A stretch of 64,000 nucleotides of DNA from Mytilus trossulus (Eukaryota; Mollusca; Bivalvia; Mytilida; Mytilidae), in assembly GCF_036588685.1 (NCBI RefSeq), contig NC_086374.1, forward strand, positions 36,510,886 to 36,574,885, read 5' to 3'. This document shows, piece by piece, positions 43,240-55,776 of the stretch (positions are counted from its first letter, which is position 1; each line of letters opens with the position of its first letter). The notes beneath the pieces were generated by a model. The model worked only from the letters and a program-made list of their open reading frames with translations. It was not told where the DNA came from and did not search any database. A program made the position numbers and the translations under genes.

Positions 43240-44428
43240 TGTATGCGAAGTCTTCGAAACTTTAAATTAGAAACTGTGTGCATATGTTCTAGTTGCAGCG
43301 ATTATGTCATAACTTGTGTGGTTATTTTTACCCTTTATTTCATTTTCAACATGTAAAATTTGTAAATATCGTTATGAATGAAATTGCGTGTTGATTCCAG
43401 ACAACCGGATTTAAAGTTCAATTTGTCTATTATCTGTGTAAAATCACCCGAGTTGACTTCACATATTTGAAGTTGGTGAAAACAGTCTGCTTTGTTGTAT
43501 GGGTTGTAATGGTGTGCTAAAACATGTTCTTCTCTTACCGTGTCAAGACTGAAGTAAAGGAGAATATTATTATTGAAACCCACAGAATGTTTCCGAAAAA
43601 GATGTACACACCTTTGTAACAGCACTAATTAAAGAAGGATAATAGTCCAGTCAAACTAAGATTTAACCTCAAACTAATTGCAACAGAAAATGTTTTAGTT
43701 CTTATCTATAGCAGTATGCCCTTTTTATACACAGAAAAAAGTCCCATAAAATCTAACTTGAGGAAAACTCAAAATCAGCATTTTAAAATTCTTATGGAAA
43801 TTAACATTTGAAGGGGAGATAACTCTTGCAAAATGAGTCTATTTTGGTCAGTTTTGGGTTGTTTTTCTTGAAATTTACTTAAAGTATGATTTAGATGGGG
43901 TTATAAGTTTGCATTTGATTAAATTATATAATATCCTGCTCATTAAATGTACAAAATCGAAGTGTTATGGGTAGTTTTATTTATTTCGTGCATTTTTTGT
44001 TAAAGAAATTGCAAATTGGAAGCTTTGTAACCATTTTGAAAGAAAAAAAAAACATTCTTCACAAAAAGAAGAATACATGCTTAATAATTGTTATAAAATT
44101 TGAGATTCTTTAACTTGACATGTTGAAAATTTCAATAAATGGTCAACTAATGAATTACAAAATCTAGATTATAGCTTGATAAAATATATGTAAACACCTT
44201 TAGAGTTGATTGTTATACTCTAAAGACCGCTAACAAATCAAGAATCGATACATTCTCATGAATAGAAGCGGTAAAGTTATAATTTTGTGTCAATTTTTAT
44301 TGATATTTCTGCCTTTTTGCAAGTTATCCTCCTTTTTAATTCAAATCTCCATAGGAATTTTAAATGGTGATTTTTTTAGTCTTCCTCAAGTTGGATTTTT
44401 GGTGACTTTTTTCTGTGTATATTTGGGG
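43240..44428. other. non-coding interval
   Basis: AT-rich; no gene recognised. Open frames at 43335 (-) and 44258 (+) show no convincing protein features. Confidence 0.4.
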
Positions 44429-45906
44429 TATAATACGGGGCGCCGAATGGGACTCTTATGGTTTTGTACAAAATTCAATTTTGTCATAACAAAATCATTT
44501 TTGTCTTACAAAACTATGTGCTACAGACTTGTTTTGTGAGAACTTCAATTTTGTGATGACAAAATTCATTTGTGTAGACAAAATTCATTTTTGTCATTAC
44601 AAAATTCATTTTTGTAGACAAAATTCATATTTGTCATGACAAAAGTCAATTTTGTCTAAATGGTATGCAAATATATTAAACATATTTGCATACAAAATTG
44701 ACTTTTGTTACCTGATATGGAAATTAAATCACAAAAGTCAATTGTGTGAGGTAAGATTCAATTTTGTTAGACAAAATTAACTTTTGTGAGACAAAATTCA
44801 ATTTTGTCAATTTTTTTTGAGACAAAAGTCAATTTTGTTAATTTTGATGAGACAAAAGTGAATTTTGTCAATTTTGTTGAGACAAAATTCAATTTTGTCA
44901 ATTTTGTTGAGACAAAAGTCAATTTTGTTAATTTTGTTGAGACAAAAGTCAATTTTGTCAATTTTGTTGAGACAAAAATCAATTTTGTCAATTTTGTTGA
45001 GACAAAAGTCAATTTTGTTAATTTTGTTGAGACAAAAGTCAATTTTGTCAATTTTGTTGAGACAAAAGTCAATTTTGTGACGACAAAATTCATTTTTGTG
45101 ACGACAAAATTCATTTTTGTGACGACAAAATTCATTTTTGTGACGACAAAATTGACTTTCGTGAGACAAAATTGACTTTCGTGAGACAAAATTGACTTTC
45201 GTGAGACAAAAATCAATTTTGTTGAGACAAAATTCAATTTTGTCAATTTTGTTGAGACAAAATTCAGTTTTGTCAATTTTTTGGAGACAAAATTCAATTT
45301 TGTTGAGACAAAATTCAATTTTGTTGAGACAAAAGTCAATTTTGTCGCACATTGGTCAATTTTGTCTCACATTGGTCAATTTTGTCACACAAAAGTCAAT
45401 TTTGTCAATTTTGTTGAGACAAAAGTCAATTTTGTCAATTTTGTTGAGACAAAAGTCAATTTTGTGTAACAAAAGTCAATTTTGTGTAACAAAAGTCAAT
45501 TTTGTGTAACAAAAGTCAATTTTGTGTAACAAAAGTCAATTTTGTGTAACAAAAGTCAATTTTGTGTAACAAAAGTCAATTTTGTGTAACAAAAGTCGAT
45601 TTTGTATGCAAATTAGTTCACAGAAACCAAACTTAACTAATTTGAATACAAAATTCACTTTTGTCGCCCAATTTTCAAATTAGGTAACAAAATTCAATTC
45701 TGTGTAACAAAAATGAATTTTGTCATGACAAAAGTGACTTTTGTCCGCTGATAGATAATTTTGTATGACAAAATTTTAAATTAGTAGTATGATACAAATT
45801 TTGTTAAACTGAACTCATTTTTGTTGAACAAAAGTCACTTTTGTCCGTACAAAATTGAATTTTGAGTACAAAACCACAAGAGTCCCATTCGGCGCCCCGT
45901 ATATAA
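44429..45906. mobile_element. palindrome-array element with inverted termini
   Basis: TACGGGGCGCCGAATGGGAC at 44434 is mirrored at the far end (complement ending at 45901). The arms match for about 37 bp with one mismatch and continue after a 2-bp gap. TATAA flanks both sides (44429-44433 and 45902-45906), a candidate 5-bp target duplication (ATA, 3 bp, is the alternative in this AT-rich site). Nearly all of the interior consists of near-palindromes of ACAAAA..T..ATTTTGT: 30-bp units at about 44820-45075, 21-bp units near 45077-45140, 20-bp units near 45150-45210 and again at about 45460-45600. Long open frames on both strands here are by-products of the stop-poor repeat. The superfamily is unknown to me. 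Confidence 0.85.
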
Positions 45907-46800
45907 TGCTAAAGATTAAAACTTTAAAATCTTCTGTTGCAATTACTTTCGGGTTAGGGTCAATTTTATGCTAGATTGACTGGACTATAACTCAAACCAA
46001 GCGTTTAGCTGAAGAAAAACTTCTGAAGACGAACACTTTTTTTTAAAGAAAATTTTTATATATTCTGGTTCCTATATAGGAATAGAAATACAGATGACTC
46101 ATACACTTGTATTCTTTTAAGCATTATGTTAACATTTTTTCATGACTGAGACAGCAGATTAAAATTGTATACTCAGTATATATTATTAAATTTTGTTTTA
46201 TTATTATTATTATTACATGTATAATATTGTATGTACTTTATTTATATGTTATAATTGTATCAAGTTGAGAAAGGAAGATTTTCTAGTTTTAACAATTGTA
46301 TTTTCCTAATGAAATCAGGTAGGGGCGTAATGGACGTACGCCCCCCCCCCCTTTTTTTTTAAATATTTAAAAAATATATCGCCATCTGCTAGTAAATATG
46401 GAAATTTATCATATTCAGTAAATAAACACATAATCTTATTTCTTTTTATATTAATTGGGAATGTATATTTGGTATAGATTTTTACTTCCTAATCTGGATA
46501 GCCTTTGGTAGTATCATATTGTTTCAATTCATATGTTTCAATATCCATTAGTGAGTAAGTAAAATGATGTAGATGACATCATCGGACCTACATTTTGCCA
46601 TCAAGTTCAATCCCCATATTTATTCATGTACCATATACCATTTATCGGAACTATAGACAGTGACATGATTGCTTTAATTTAGTAATGACTGTTGTACAAA
46701 GCTCTGATTCCTTTCACGAATTTGGATATACTTTTTTGACCTTTTGGATTATAGCCCTTCATCTTTTATATAAGCTTTGGATTTCAAATATTTTGGCCAC
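45907..46800. other. non-coding interval
   Basis: Contains (TTA)n near 46198-46214 and a C14-T10 homopolymer junction at about 46341-46362. No gene was seen. Confidence 0.45.
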
Positions 46801-46847
46801 GAGCATCACTGAAGAGACATGTATTGTCGAAATGCGCATCTGGTGCA
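46801..46847 (+). ncRNA. hammerhead-like motif, covariant variant with one core change
   Basis: Stem I GCATCA / TGGTGC pairs at all six positions (one wobble). Stem II is GACA-TGTAT-TGTC, then GAA, stem III A-T-GCGC-A-T, and a cleavage site ATC. Compared with 1557-1601, stem III swaps a C-G pair for T-A and stem I swaps a G-C pair for A-T, so pairing is conserved while sequence changes. The only departure from the core is CTGAAGA for CTGATGA, at a position normally invariant. The flank 'caacaaaattggtaccgttg' is one I recall as common in mussel sequences. Confidence 0.6.
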
Positions 46848-47727
46848 ACAAAATTGGTACCGTTGTTTTTATTTTTATTGTACATTAGTTGCACAATAAA
46901 TAGCGTAATTTTTTCATATTCAATCATGTAGTCCACATTAAACCCTATCATATTTAGAATGTACGAACTTTATACTTCAGTGTTTGTTTTACTTTTATCA
47001 TATGTGTCATTCAAAGAAACCAAAACTTAATCTAAAATAGAGAGAATCCGATAGTCATTAGTTTGGCTTCTTCGTAATGTGATGCTAAATTGTTGAAACC
47101 CAGGTGCTTCTGAGCTTTCCCATGGACCCTCTACCAGTACACCCGTAGTTACGCCTGCCGTTCATAAAATCCTGGCCTAGGGCTATTGAAATGTTTAGTA
47201 ACACCTTATATCGTAGGATTTGGAATATCTGTTATTGGTCTTCTGCTGTTAAGATCCATCCAATCATTTAAATATACCATAGACAATTAATGGAGATAAT
47301 TCGGTATGAAAAAATGTCAAAACCTGACACTTTAACTATAAAATATACATGCTCCAAGTCAGGAACCGTGACATTAGTGCATTTCATATTTATTTTATGT
47401 TTTTCGACAAAAATAAGCCTTAGGTCCAAAAATATTTTAGCCGAGGGAGCTCGGCGAAAGATTTCATTCTCCACCCCCACCCTTTCAAATATAAAAAAAA
47501 ACGACCATGCTTCTTCAGTAAACATTTAAAATTCAGTTATGCCATGTCAAGTCTTTTGTTTCGTTTTATCAGGAAGAGATAATCCATTCTCTTCTTCGTC
47601 GTCTTAATTTTTTCTGCAGACATTTCACCTACTAAAATTTTACTTAACATATGATATGGGTAAATATATACATGTGTATCAACAACAAAAAATCTATTTG
47701 AAAAATCTATATCTTTGCAATTATAGT
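46848..47727. other. non-coding interval
   Basis: No coding or RNA feature supported. Confidence 0.4.
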
Positions 47728-47815
47728 TAAGTAGATATAAGAAGATGTGCCAATGATCAAACTCTCCATCCAAGTTACGATTTGTAAATGTAGTCCATTA
47801 TAGGCCAAAGCTTGG
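47728..47815 (+). repeat. dispersed repeat A, short copy
   Basis: 'agatataagaagatgtgcca' and 'caaactctccatccaagtta' are the signature with an internal deletion of about 10 bases. Confidence 0.6.
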
Positions 47816-47934
47816 TCTTCATTTAACCATGTTAATTTTCCATTATCAATACTGTTAACTCTTGCTAATTTCACATGCGAATCCAGTCTTTTATTCAACA
47901 GTACTTAATTATTTTATTTTATTTTTGCCAAACA

Positions 47935-48085
47935 AATATTTGAAGAAATTTTGTTTAATTTCTGAAATCTAAAAAAAAAAGAAATTCATGCCCTAAGGAT
48001 AAGGTCATACTCTTAATTCAAATTTCAAATGGAGTTTGCAACTATAGTAACCCATTTAAATACATCATAAAAGTCTAAAATAGAT
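47935..48085 (+). repeat. dispersed repeat H, copy 1
   Basis: 'atttgaagaaattttgttta', 'aaatggagtttgcaactata' and 'catttaaatacatcataaaa' recur at 63485-63650. Confidence 0.6.
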
Positions 48086-48144
48086 CATTTAAAAGCAGTG
48101 TAAGGGAGGTAATTCAACATTGAATAACATTGTCTTAATAATTA

Positions 48145-48350
48145 GATATAGGTAGATGTGGTGTGAGTGCCAATGAGACAACTCTCCGTCTAAATAACAA
48201 TTTAAAAAGTAAACCATTATAGGTTAAAGTACGGCCTTCAACACGGAGCCTTGGCACACACCGAAGAACAAGCTATAAAGGGCCCCAAAATTACTAGTGT
48301 AAAACCGTTCAAACGGGAAAACCAACGGTCTAATCTATATAAACAAAAGA
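48145..48350 (+). repeat. mussel-type dispersed repeat A, copy
   Basis: 'gatgtggtgtgagtgccaat', 'acggccttcaacacggagcc' and 'aagctataaagggccccaaa' make it one of the least diverged copies here. Confidence 0.8.
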
Positions 48351-49260
48351 ACCCCTGGGTTTTCTCCCTTTTATGCCCCTAATTTCCAAACGGTTTAAGC
48401 CATATATATAACCATTGAAGCCAGTCCTAATCATCCCTTTTGTGTAGCGGAATCTTGTGGTATAATTTCAGAGAGACCCACAAGCAATTGTCTGAAAACT
48501 AGAAAAATGCCTTTTTGGGCCTCTTTTGGGCCCCAAATTCCTAAACTTTTAGTACTACAACCCCCAAAATCAATCCCCACCTTCCCACAACGTGATACCA
48601 ATATATCACGTAACAAAATGTTAAAAAATCAGTTGAAAAAGGCTTCAACTCATCAGATGGATACAAATAGAAATACTAAACAAAGCGGACATAGACGGAT
48701 GATACAACATTTCATTATAACAAAACCATTGTTAGGGGGGTAAATCTTTCTGCCAAAAAAAAATGATATTGATCACTAATAAACAAATTCATTATCAATG
48801 AACCCTTTGATATACACTATTATTATATCATATTTACTTCAATCACAGGATGTTTCTAGAAACAGCTAAAAAATAATTCATACTAGAACTAGCAGACAAC
48901 TACTTAAGTTAAAAGCAATGTGAGGGAGGTAAATAAAATATTACCTGGAAACACTTGTTCCACCCTTTTTTGCCCCGAATTCCTAAATGGTTTGAACCAT
49001 AACCCCCAAAAGATAATCATAACCATCCCTTTCTGTTATGGAAACTTTTGCAACAATTTTAGAGAGATCAATACACCGTTCCACCATTTATTGTCTGGAA
49101 ACTAAAAAATGCTTACTTGGGCCCCTTTTTGACCCCTTTTTCCTAAACTGTTGGAACCAAAACCCATAAAACAATCCCAACCTTCCTTTTGTGGTTTCAA
49201 ACCTTGTGATTCAATTTCATAGATTTCGATTTACTTATACTGAAATTATTGTCTGGAAAC
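48351..49260 (+). repeat. repeat G, about three diverged tandem-like copies
   Basis: A recurrent module holds 'ttttgccccgaattcctaaa', then 'aaccataacccccaaaa', 'accatccctttctgttatgg' and 'gtctggaaactaaaaaatgc'. Versions start near 48355, 48515, 48965 and 49110, all in the same orientation. No coding frame persists through the copies. Confidence 0.55.
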
Positions 49261-49689
49261 CAAATGTCTTTTCATGATGGTGACCACGACGATGACAAGA
49301 AGATGTGATACCAATGAACTACTACAACTTGTTTTGCAGTTGAAAACTGATTATTTAAGTGAATTTTCTGAAACCAAGGACCATAACTCTGCACAAAATC
49401 ATCAGACTGGAACAAAACTCCAACTTGATCTGTACAGGAACATATATTAGATATACAGTTCCACAATCTGTAACTTGTCAGGATAAAACTTTACACCAAT
49501 TTTAAAATCAATATCTTCAATAATGACCCCAAAAAAATGCGGAAAACTTATTACTTTGATGAATTTTCTAAGTCAAAGGACCATTACTCTGCATAAGATC
49601 ATCAGACTGGTACAATTCGAACTTGATCTGTAACGTGTCATGATAAAACAATACACAGGATATCAAATCAATGTTTTCAAGCATGAAGA

Positions 49690-50672
49690 AAACTATAGAC
49701 CGAAAGAGCTTGTGTCGCTCACCTTGGTCTATGTGCAGATTAAACAAAGGACACAGATGGATTCATGACAAAATTGTGTTTTGGTGTAGTGATGTGTTTG
49801 TAGATCTTACTTTACTGAACATTCTTAATGCTTGCAGTTATCTCTATTTATAATGAACTTGGCCCAGTAGTTACAGGAAAATATTTTGTAAAAAAAATTA
49901 AATTTAAAATTTTTACAAAATTTGATAACTATTAAAAATTGCCTATAAAGAGCAATAACTCCTTTAGGAATCAATTGATCATTTTGGTCATGTAGACTTA
50001 TAAGAAGGTCTTACTTTGCTGTTGACAGTTCATCTCTATCAATAATGATATTGAAGATAATAACCAAAATATGCAAATTTTCCTAAAATTACCAATTCAG
50101 TGGTAGCAACCCAACACCTGGTTGTCCGATTGGTCTTAAAATTTCAGGGCAGATATATTTTGACCTTATGAACAATTTTATCCTGTCAGAATTGCTCTAA
50201 ATGCTTTCTTTTCATAGATAAGAGCCAAAAACAGGATTTTACTATATGTACTATTTTTAGCCTTCTTAGTTTAGGGGCGTGGTCATCAGACACATTCTTT
50301 AAACAAGATACCCTAATAATGATTGTGGAAAAGTTTGGTTAATTTTGTCTCAGTTGTTTTAAAGAAGAATTTCACCCATGTCAAAGTTGCTCTAAATGCT
50401 TTGCCTTCAGAGATATAAGGCAATTTCTACATTTTACCCCTATGTTCTATTTGTAGCCATACCAGCCATCTTGGTTAATAGGCTTGGTCACCAGACAATT
50501 TTTTTTAACTAGATATCACATTGATTGTGGCCAAGTTTGATTAAATTAAGCCCAGTAGTTTTTAGGAGAAGATTTTTAGTAAAAGTTAACGACAACAGAG
50601 GAAGGACGACGGATGCCAAGTGATGAGAAAAGCTGCTGTTACTTAACCCTTTGGGCTAAGTGATCTAAAAGG
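49690..50672 (+). mobile_element. dispersed DNA element C, second copy
   Basis: It begins 'gaccgaaagagcttgtgtcg' and 'ctcaccttggtctatgtg', and ends 'gccaagtgatgagaaaagct' with a weak form of the terminal hairpin (CTTAACCCTTTGGGCTAAG). It shares the interior words 'taccaattcag', 'ttcagggcagata' and 'cagccatcttggttaatag' with 7912-9200. Confidence 0.65.
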
Positions 50673-52395
50673 TGTGGAAAACTGATTTGCCAGACTGACA
50701 GATGGACTGACAGACAGCCAGAGTGCAAACCTAAAGTCCTCTTCAACTTCATTGGTAGGGGACAAAAAACAGACCGAAACATAAAAACTTATCATTGACC
50801 AAGTAACCATGAAATTGAGATCAGGTGCTGACAGATGGAGCCTAACAAACTGACATGTTATCCTTACAACCGCATATACACTACATATAGTTAAACTTCT
50901 GCATATAGTATCTGAGAAACGGACCTAATCCTGTTAATCTAACCCTGAACATAGATATAATAGCCATTAGCTTTACTTTTTCCAGGGTCATATCTTCAAA
51001 GGACAAGCAAACCAATATGAAAAACTTACACACATACACAATACATAAAAGTAAATAAAACATTTTCTAAGAAATTTATTTATCATAATCTATTCTCCAT
51101 TATGAAGGGCTGTGAACTAAACATAAATAAATGATATATCAATTATTGAAACACTTAAAAAAAATGCACCATCAATACTATCTAGTTATTGTAACCATGT
51201 TTCTCAAATAAATTGCTTTACATCTGTGCTTTGATTTATTGAAACAGTAACTTCAATGTACTTTCTAAACAGTGTCTTAAATGATAGTGTGAAAATGTTG
51301 AGCAATGATTTAAATTTCAAGAAGAGGTATTCCATACTTTATGATTAAACAATACCTCTTGAAAATATTTTCATTTATTTACCGCAGAAAAAAAAAGTTT
51401 GCTGTCTTCATACAGTATTTTGTAAATGGCAGCTGTTTCAAATGAAGGTCAATTTGAAGTGTTCTTTTTCTTGACTGACTGTCTGGAATTATCTGTGCAG
51501 CTGCAAATATCATGAAAATGAGTATCAAAATACATGAAAAAAATTAACCCTGTCAATTAGAACTGAAACACCACCATTGTATCTCAAGATTTGCAGGCCA
51601 CAATTTGTTATTTGATGGTTGCAAATATACCTTTACTGGATCAAGTAACATGTCTCTAATAAAATAAATTTGTAACTATCAAATTGCAAATTGATGTCCC
51701 CAGAATCTTTACATACAATACTGGTATCTCATTATAGAACAATGTTTCAATTACACTATGAATATAAAGACAATCTTAGTCAGCTGAAAATGATAAACTT
51801 ATATATGCCACATTTTCAGAGGTGAATATATACAAAGTTCATTATAATTTCTTAGTTGAAGGAGTGCAGAACAAATACATTTAGCCAAGACATAATATAT
51901 ACATAACAAATCATGCATATACTTATAAACACTATAAAACAACTGCTTCAATCTTTACAATATTAAATAAAACTTAAATAAGAAAGATGAAAATAAAATA
52001 TTAAAGCCATTCAAAACAAGTTACCCGTTGTCTTTGAACAATTCTTTGGTATAACCCTACCTGTCTTAAGGTTTGCTTAGCTCTGTACATATTGTCCAAA
52101 AAATTGCAGTATAGTAATATTTGTTATGTAAAATAAGTTTAAAAAAACTGCTGACTAGGTATATATTGAAAAGTATGTGGACAGGAAGGATTTCTTAAAA
52201 TGTTATGTAGTGATATATAAATAAACACATAGCTGAGAGGGTACTAGAGTTGAGTGTTACACCTAGAAAACATTGTCAACTTAGGCTCAGCCATTAGATA
52301 AAGTAAATTATCTCCCTTATATTAGTCAATCTGGTATTTTAACTTGAAGTATAATAAAAGACAATGTAAAATGTATGATCTAACAATTGATTGTC
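50673..52395. other. non-coding interval
   Basis: AT-rich, without a supported gene. It could hold regulatory sequence downstream of the FGFR-like gene, but nothing specific is visible. Confidence 0.4.
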
Positions 52396-52506
52396 AAAAT
52401 AAAACACAATGTTATCAATAAGCAACAATGTTATTAATAGTAACAATGTTATCAATATGTAACAATGTTATTAATATGTAACAATGTTATCAATATGTAA
52501 CAATTC
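52396..52506. repeat. short tandem repeat of about 20 bp
   Basis: The unit 'taacaatgttatcaatatg' and variants repeat about five times, alternating ATCA and ATTA. Confidence 0.8.
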
Positions 52507-53569
52507 TATTTTACTATCACATGTAGAATATTTCTGTTCACCTCTGGTGTTTGATAATAATATAAGTTGATACAAATATAGTCCCCTTTCAAAATCTTTT
52601 AATTTTTATTTTAAAGCTAGTGTAAACTGTAAGACATATATTTTATCTCTCAAAATAACTAATAGATATAAACTGAAGAAAAACGTAGATATAACATATA
52701 TACTTAATATTGTTGGATCATATATGACCATATAAAACACAAAACACATGAACACTCATAAATAATTAAACAAAATTACAACAAACAGACAATAAAATGT
52801 TGAGTATTATTATTCTTTAAAAAAAATCCCTGATTTGAATGATAACAGTGAAAATAATGTCATGTTAGGTGTTAAAATAACTTCTGTGGATAAAAATTTA
52901 GTAATATTTGACTTATATAAAAACAAATACTCAGACTAACATATGTATGCAATTATGATTTTTAAAAAAATCTATAATTGACCAAAAGTCTTTTTAACAG
53001 TCAAATTATCTCCCTTTAACAAACACTGTTAAACAGTCTGATTATCTCCCTTTAGAAAACACTGTAAACTGTGATAAGTGTATTATTTGACCATAATGAA
53101 TAATCATTATTAAATTATATTTGTATTCCAGATATTTCAGTTCATCTTCACTGAATATAAATAAAGCACTATAGTTTGACATTATAAAACTTATATCCTA
53201 ATGTAGAACAAATAGTATGAATAGGTAAGATTGATTTAGATAACCTGAACAATGAACAATTACTGAAAGTTTGATGAAAGTCTTACCAGGATCTAACCCT
53301 TACCTATAATTTTGGGATTGTGTCCATATCTTTCCATTCATACACTTTGTATATATTGTCAGTTTCTATGATATAGATTTTCTGAATCATATTTGGCCTT
53401 ATTGGTGTTTTTAATAAAAAATTGTTATATACTTATTTAAGATCAATTTTGATGGTCTCGCAAATAACAAATAATTTACATGTCAATGTGTAAGAGACAA
53501 TTAATCAGTTGTTTTTATTATTATTTACATAACAAATGTATTCTATTCTTGTTGTAATCATCTTATTTT
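52507..53569. other. non-coding interval
   Basis: AT-rich, no supported feature. Confidence 0.4.
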
Positions 53570-53895
53570 TATGATTGCCAAGACAAATATAATATGTAAT
53601 TTTTATAAAACTTTTTATATAAGAATGTTATTATCAATTTTATGAATGCCAAGACAAATTTGACATGTATTTTTTATAAAACTTTTTATATAAGAATGCT
53701 ATTATCAATTTTATGAATGCCAAGACAAATTTGAATTGTATTTTTTATAAAACTTTTTATATAAGAATGTATTATCAATTTTATGAATGCCAAGACAAAT
53801 TTGACATGTATTTTTTATAAAACTTTTTATATAAGAGTGCTATTATCAATTTTATGAATGTCAAGACAAATTTGACATGTATTTTTTATAAAACC
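53570..53895. repeat. 71-bp tandem repeat, about four and a half copies
   Basis: 'gccaagacaaat' or its variant recurs at 53577, 53648, 53719, 53789 and 53860, with 'ttttataaaactttttatat' in every complete unit. The first copy is the most diverged, and the last is truncated after 'tttttataaaac'. Confidence 0.88.
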
Positions 53896-54310
53896 AAGCA
53901 ATTAAATAGACATGAAACACTGTATTCCTTCCAGTGTTATAAATCTACATATTTATATATACCAGGACCATATCGACCTGCTTCAATGCAATACATTGGA
54001 TCATACAATGTTATAACTAGCAACAAATACAAATCACTATTATATGTATTTATCCTCTTTGTATTGCCTTTAAACATCCCAGTTACTATTCCATAACACA
54101 CATATCAGTTATTGATAATAGTCATGTGTGTATTGTCCAATTGGTCTGCACCGTTTGTTAGGAAGTCTTATAAAGTTTACACATTCATATAAATAAATAC
54201 TTAAAGAAAAGTATACTTCTTGCACATGTAGTGTCTTCAAAGTTTTAAACAAACATATAGAAAAATATTCTTCTTGCACATCAAGTGTCTTTCAGTATAC
54301 TCAAGAAACA

Positions 54311-54316
54311 TTTATT
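54311..54316 (-). promoter_or_regulatory. candidate polyadenylation signal of the FGFR-like gene (membrane form)
   Basis: AATAAA on the minus strand about 210 bases after the stop codon at 54525. Confidence 0.4.
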
Positions 54317-54524
54317 GCACTTTGGTCATTTCTTAAATTCAATATCTCCGTCCATTTTGATATTTTTGTTATATCTTTGAACTATCAATAACAACAATGC
54401 TATAAATGTATTTTAAAGTCTACATAATTATGTTTAATAATCCTTAGGTCTTCAATTTCCATGGCAAAATTTCCTTGAAGTATTCCTCATTAAATGTTTG
54501 TTACCATGGAAATCTCTCCTATAG

Positions 54525-54907
54525 TCAAACATTTGTGTGTTTATAACCATCCTCCTCATATCGATTACAACATAATGCCACTACAATAGCCACAACTCCA
54601 ATTAACAGCACCCCTCCTGCCACCGAGCCGACAATTATATATATAGTCCACACATCTATATCTTTTTCGGCAGACTTTTTCTGATTTGCATTTTCACCCT
54701 GTGTTTTGCCAGTAAAATCCACATCACTGTAATCGATTGTTTCGTCCTTTGTGTTTTCTCCGTAGGGAATCATCTGATCGTTTTCTGATGTTGGATTAAA
54801 GGGTTCTGGTACAGTTTCTTGATCGTATGGATCATTAGGATCGATACGGCCTGTCCTATCAAACCAATTGTCTGGGCTTGGTGTATTGGTGTCCACATAG
54901 TTTTTAT
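54525..54907 (-). CDS. FGFR-like gene, last exon: juxtamembrane region, membrane helix, short tail
   Basis: The acceptor TTATTATTTCAG ends at 54908. The exon enters in phase 1 and gives 126 residues. An acidic, Pro/Asp/Asn-rich juxtamembrane segment of about 85 residues contains DYSDVDF. The membrane helix is IYIIVGSVAGGVLLIGVVAI. The cytoplasmic tail is only about 15 residues (CCNRYEEDGYKHTNV), followed by a stop. There is no kinase domain and no room for one. The phase joins exactly to the exon at 55777-56266. The Tyr in the tail and its C-terminal TNV could be docking sites (the last three residues resemble a PDZ ligand); this is inference. The tail is far shorter than that of vertebrate FGFRL1 as I recall it. 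Confidence 0.82.
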
Positions 54908-55776
54908 CTGAAATAATAAGAAATATTTATCTTTACATTTGATGTCTAAACAAGTGACATCCTTACAACCTTGTTGTCTCAATGTCTCAATAGCACAAAT
55001 AATAATCCTGGCAAAGAAAACATAAATAAATTAGGAAGCAAATTTGCAGATTTAACATTGTTGCACTGATATTTTTTTGTAATTGTGTATGTTTACATTT
55101 GTATACAATTCTGATAGTATGTCCTCAAAATCATTTATTACAATCGTTTATTGCACATTGTTGCTTCTATTGAAAAATACAAAATTGTGGTGATTTATGT
55201 TTGTTTTGAGGTCTTTCTTTCTATTTAACAACTTTTAATCCAAATATGTTAATAAATAAATAATACAATTTGTTTTTTTATAGTTTAGCAATAGAGGTAA
55301 AAGGGAGACAACTCATATTCATTTTCCCCCCAAACACAATATCTTTCAGGCATTGATATCTTAAAAAAAAAATGTGAACAAGGATGCATTTTCGACTCTT
55401 TCACACCCATTATTCCAATATTTCATCAAAAGTAACTTTTCTTTCAACATTTAATTTGGTGACTTAAAGTCCAACCTAAAGTTGCTGTCCATTCCTTCTT
55501 GCAGTAATAATATCTTTAACCACAATTCAGTATTTTAAAGAGCTTGAGAAATTGTACAGAAACTCGACTATTATTAAAGACCAAAAGTTGACCTCTAGAT
55601 GTGGATTGGTATTTATTGACATGTATACACCATCTCTTTTTATTCAAACATATACTTATATTATTGTATTCTTCTATTGAAGATGGTTACTGGTATAAAC
55701 ACAAATTTTAAATTAGGTTTTTATTCCAGAGATGGAAGAAGAATTTACTGGTTTTATTTTTACATCATTCAATTAC
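54908..55776 (-). other. intron of the FGFR-like gene
   Basis: Bounded by GTAATTG and TTATTTCAG. It contains two AATAAA hexamers (55753-55758 and 55720-55725) close to the donor, and an in-frame TGA at 55769-55771. Confidence 0.7.
55753..55758 (-). promoter_or_regulatory. possible intronic polyadenylation signal (soluble receptor form)
   Basis: AATAAA ten bases past an in-frame TGA that occurs just after the upstream exon's donor. A second hexamer lies at 55720-55725. If used, the protein would end after the stalk without a membrane helix. Confidence 0.35.

Noticed and set aside
44767..45509. Open frames up to 190 codons on both strands (repeats such as NFVETKVNFV or FVSTKLTKL).
   Set aside because: They arise because the 20- and 30-bp repeats lack stops in several frames on both strands at once. 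There is no start context, splice signal or non-repeat sequence.
46341..46362. C14 followed by T10 as a possible assembly error or regulatory tract.
   Set aside because: Homopolymer length cannot be judged from one sequence, and nothing nearby gives it a role.
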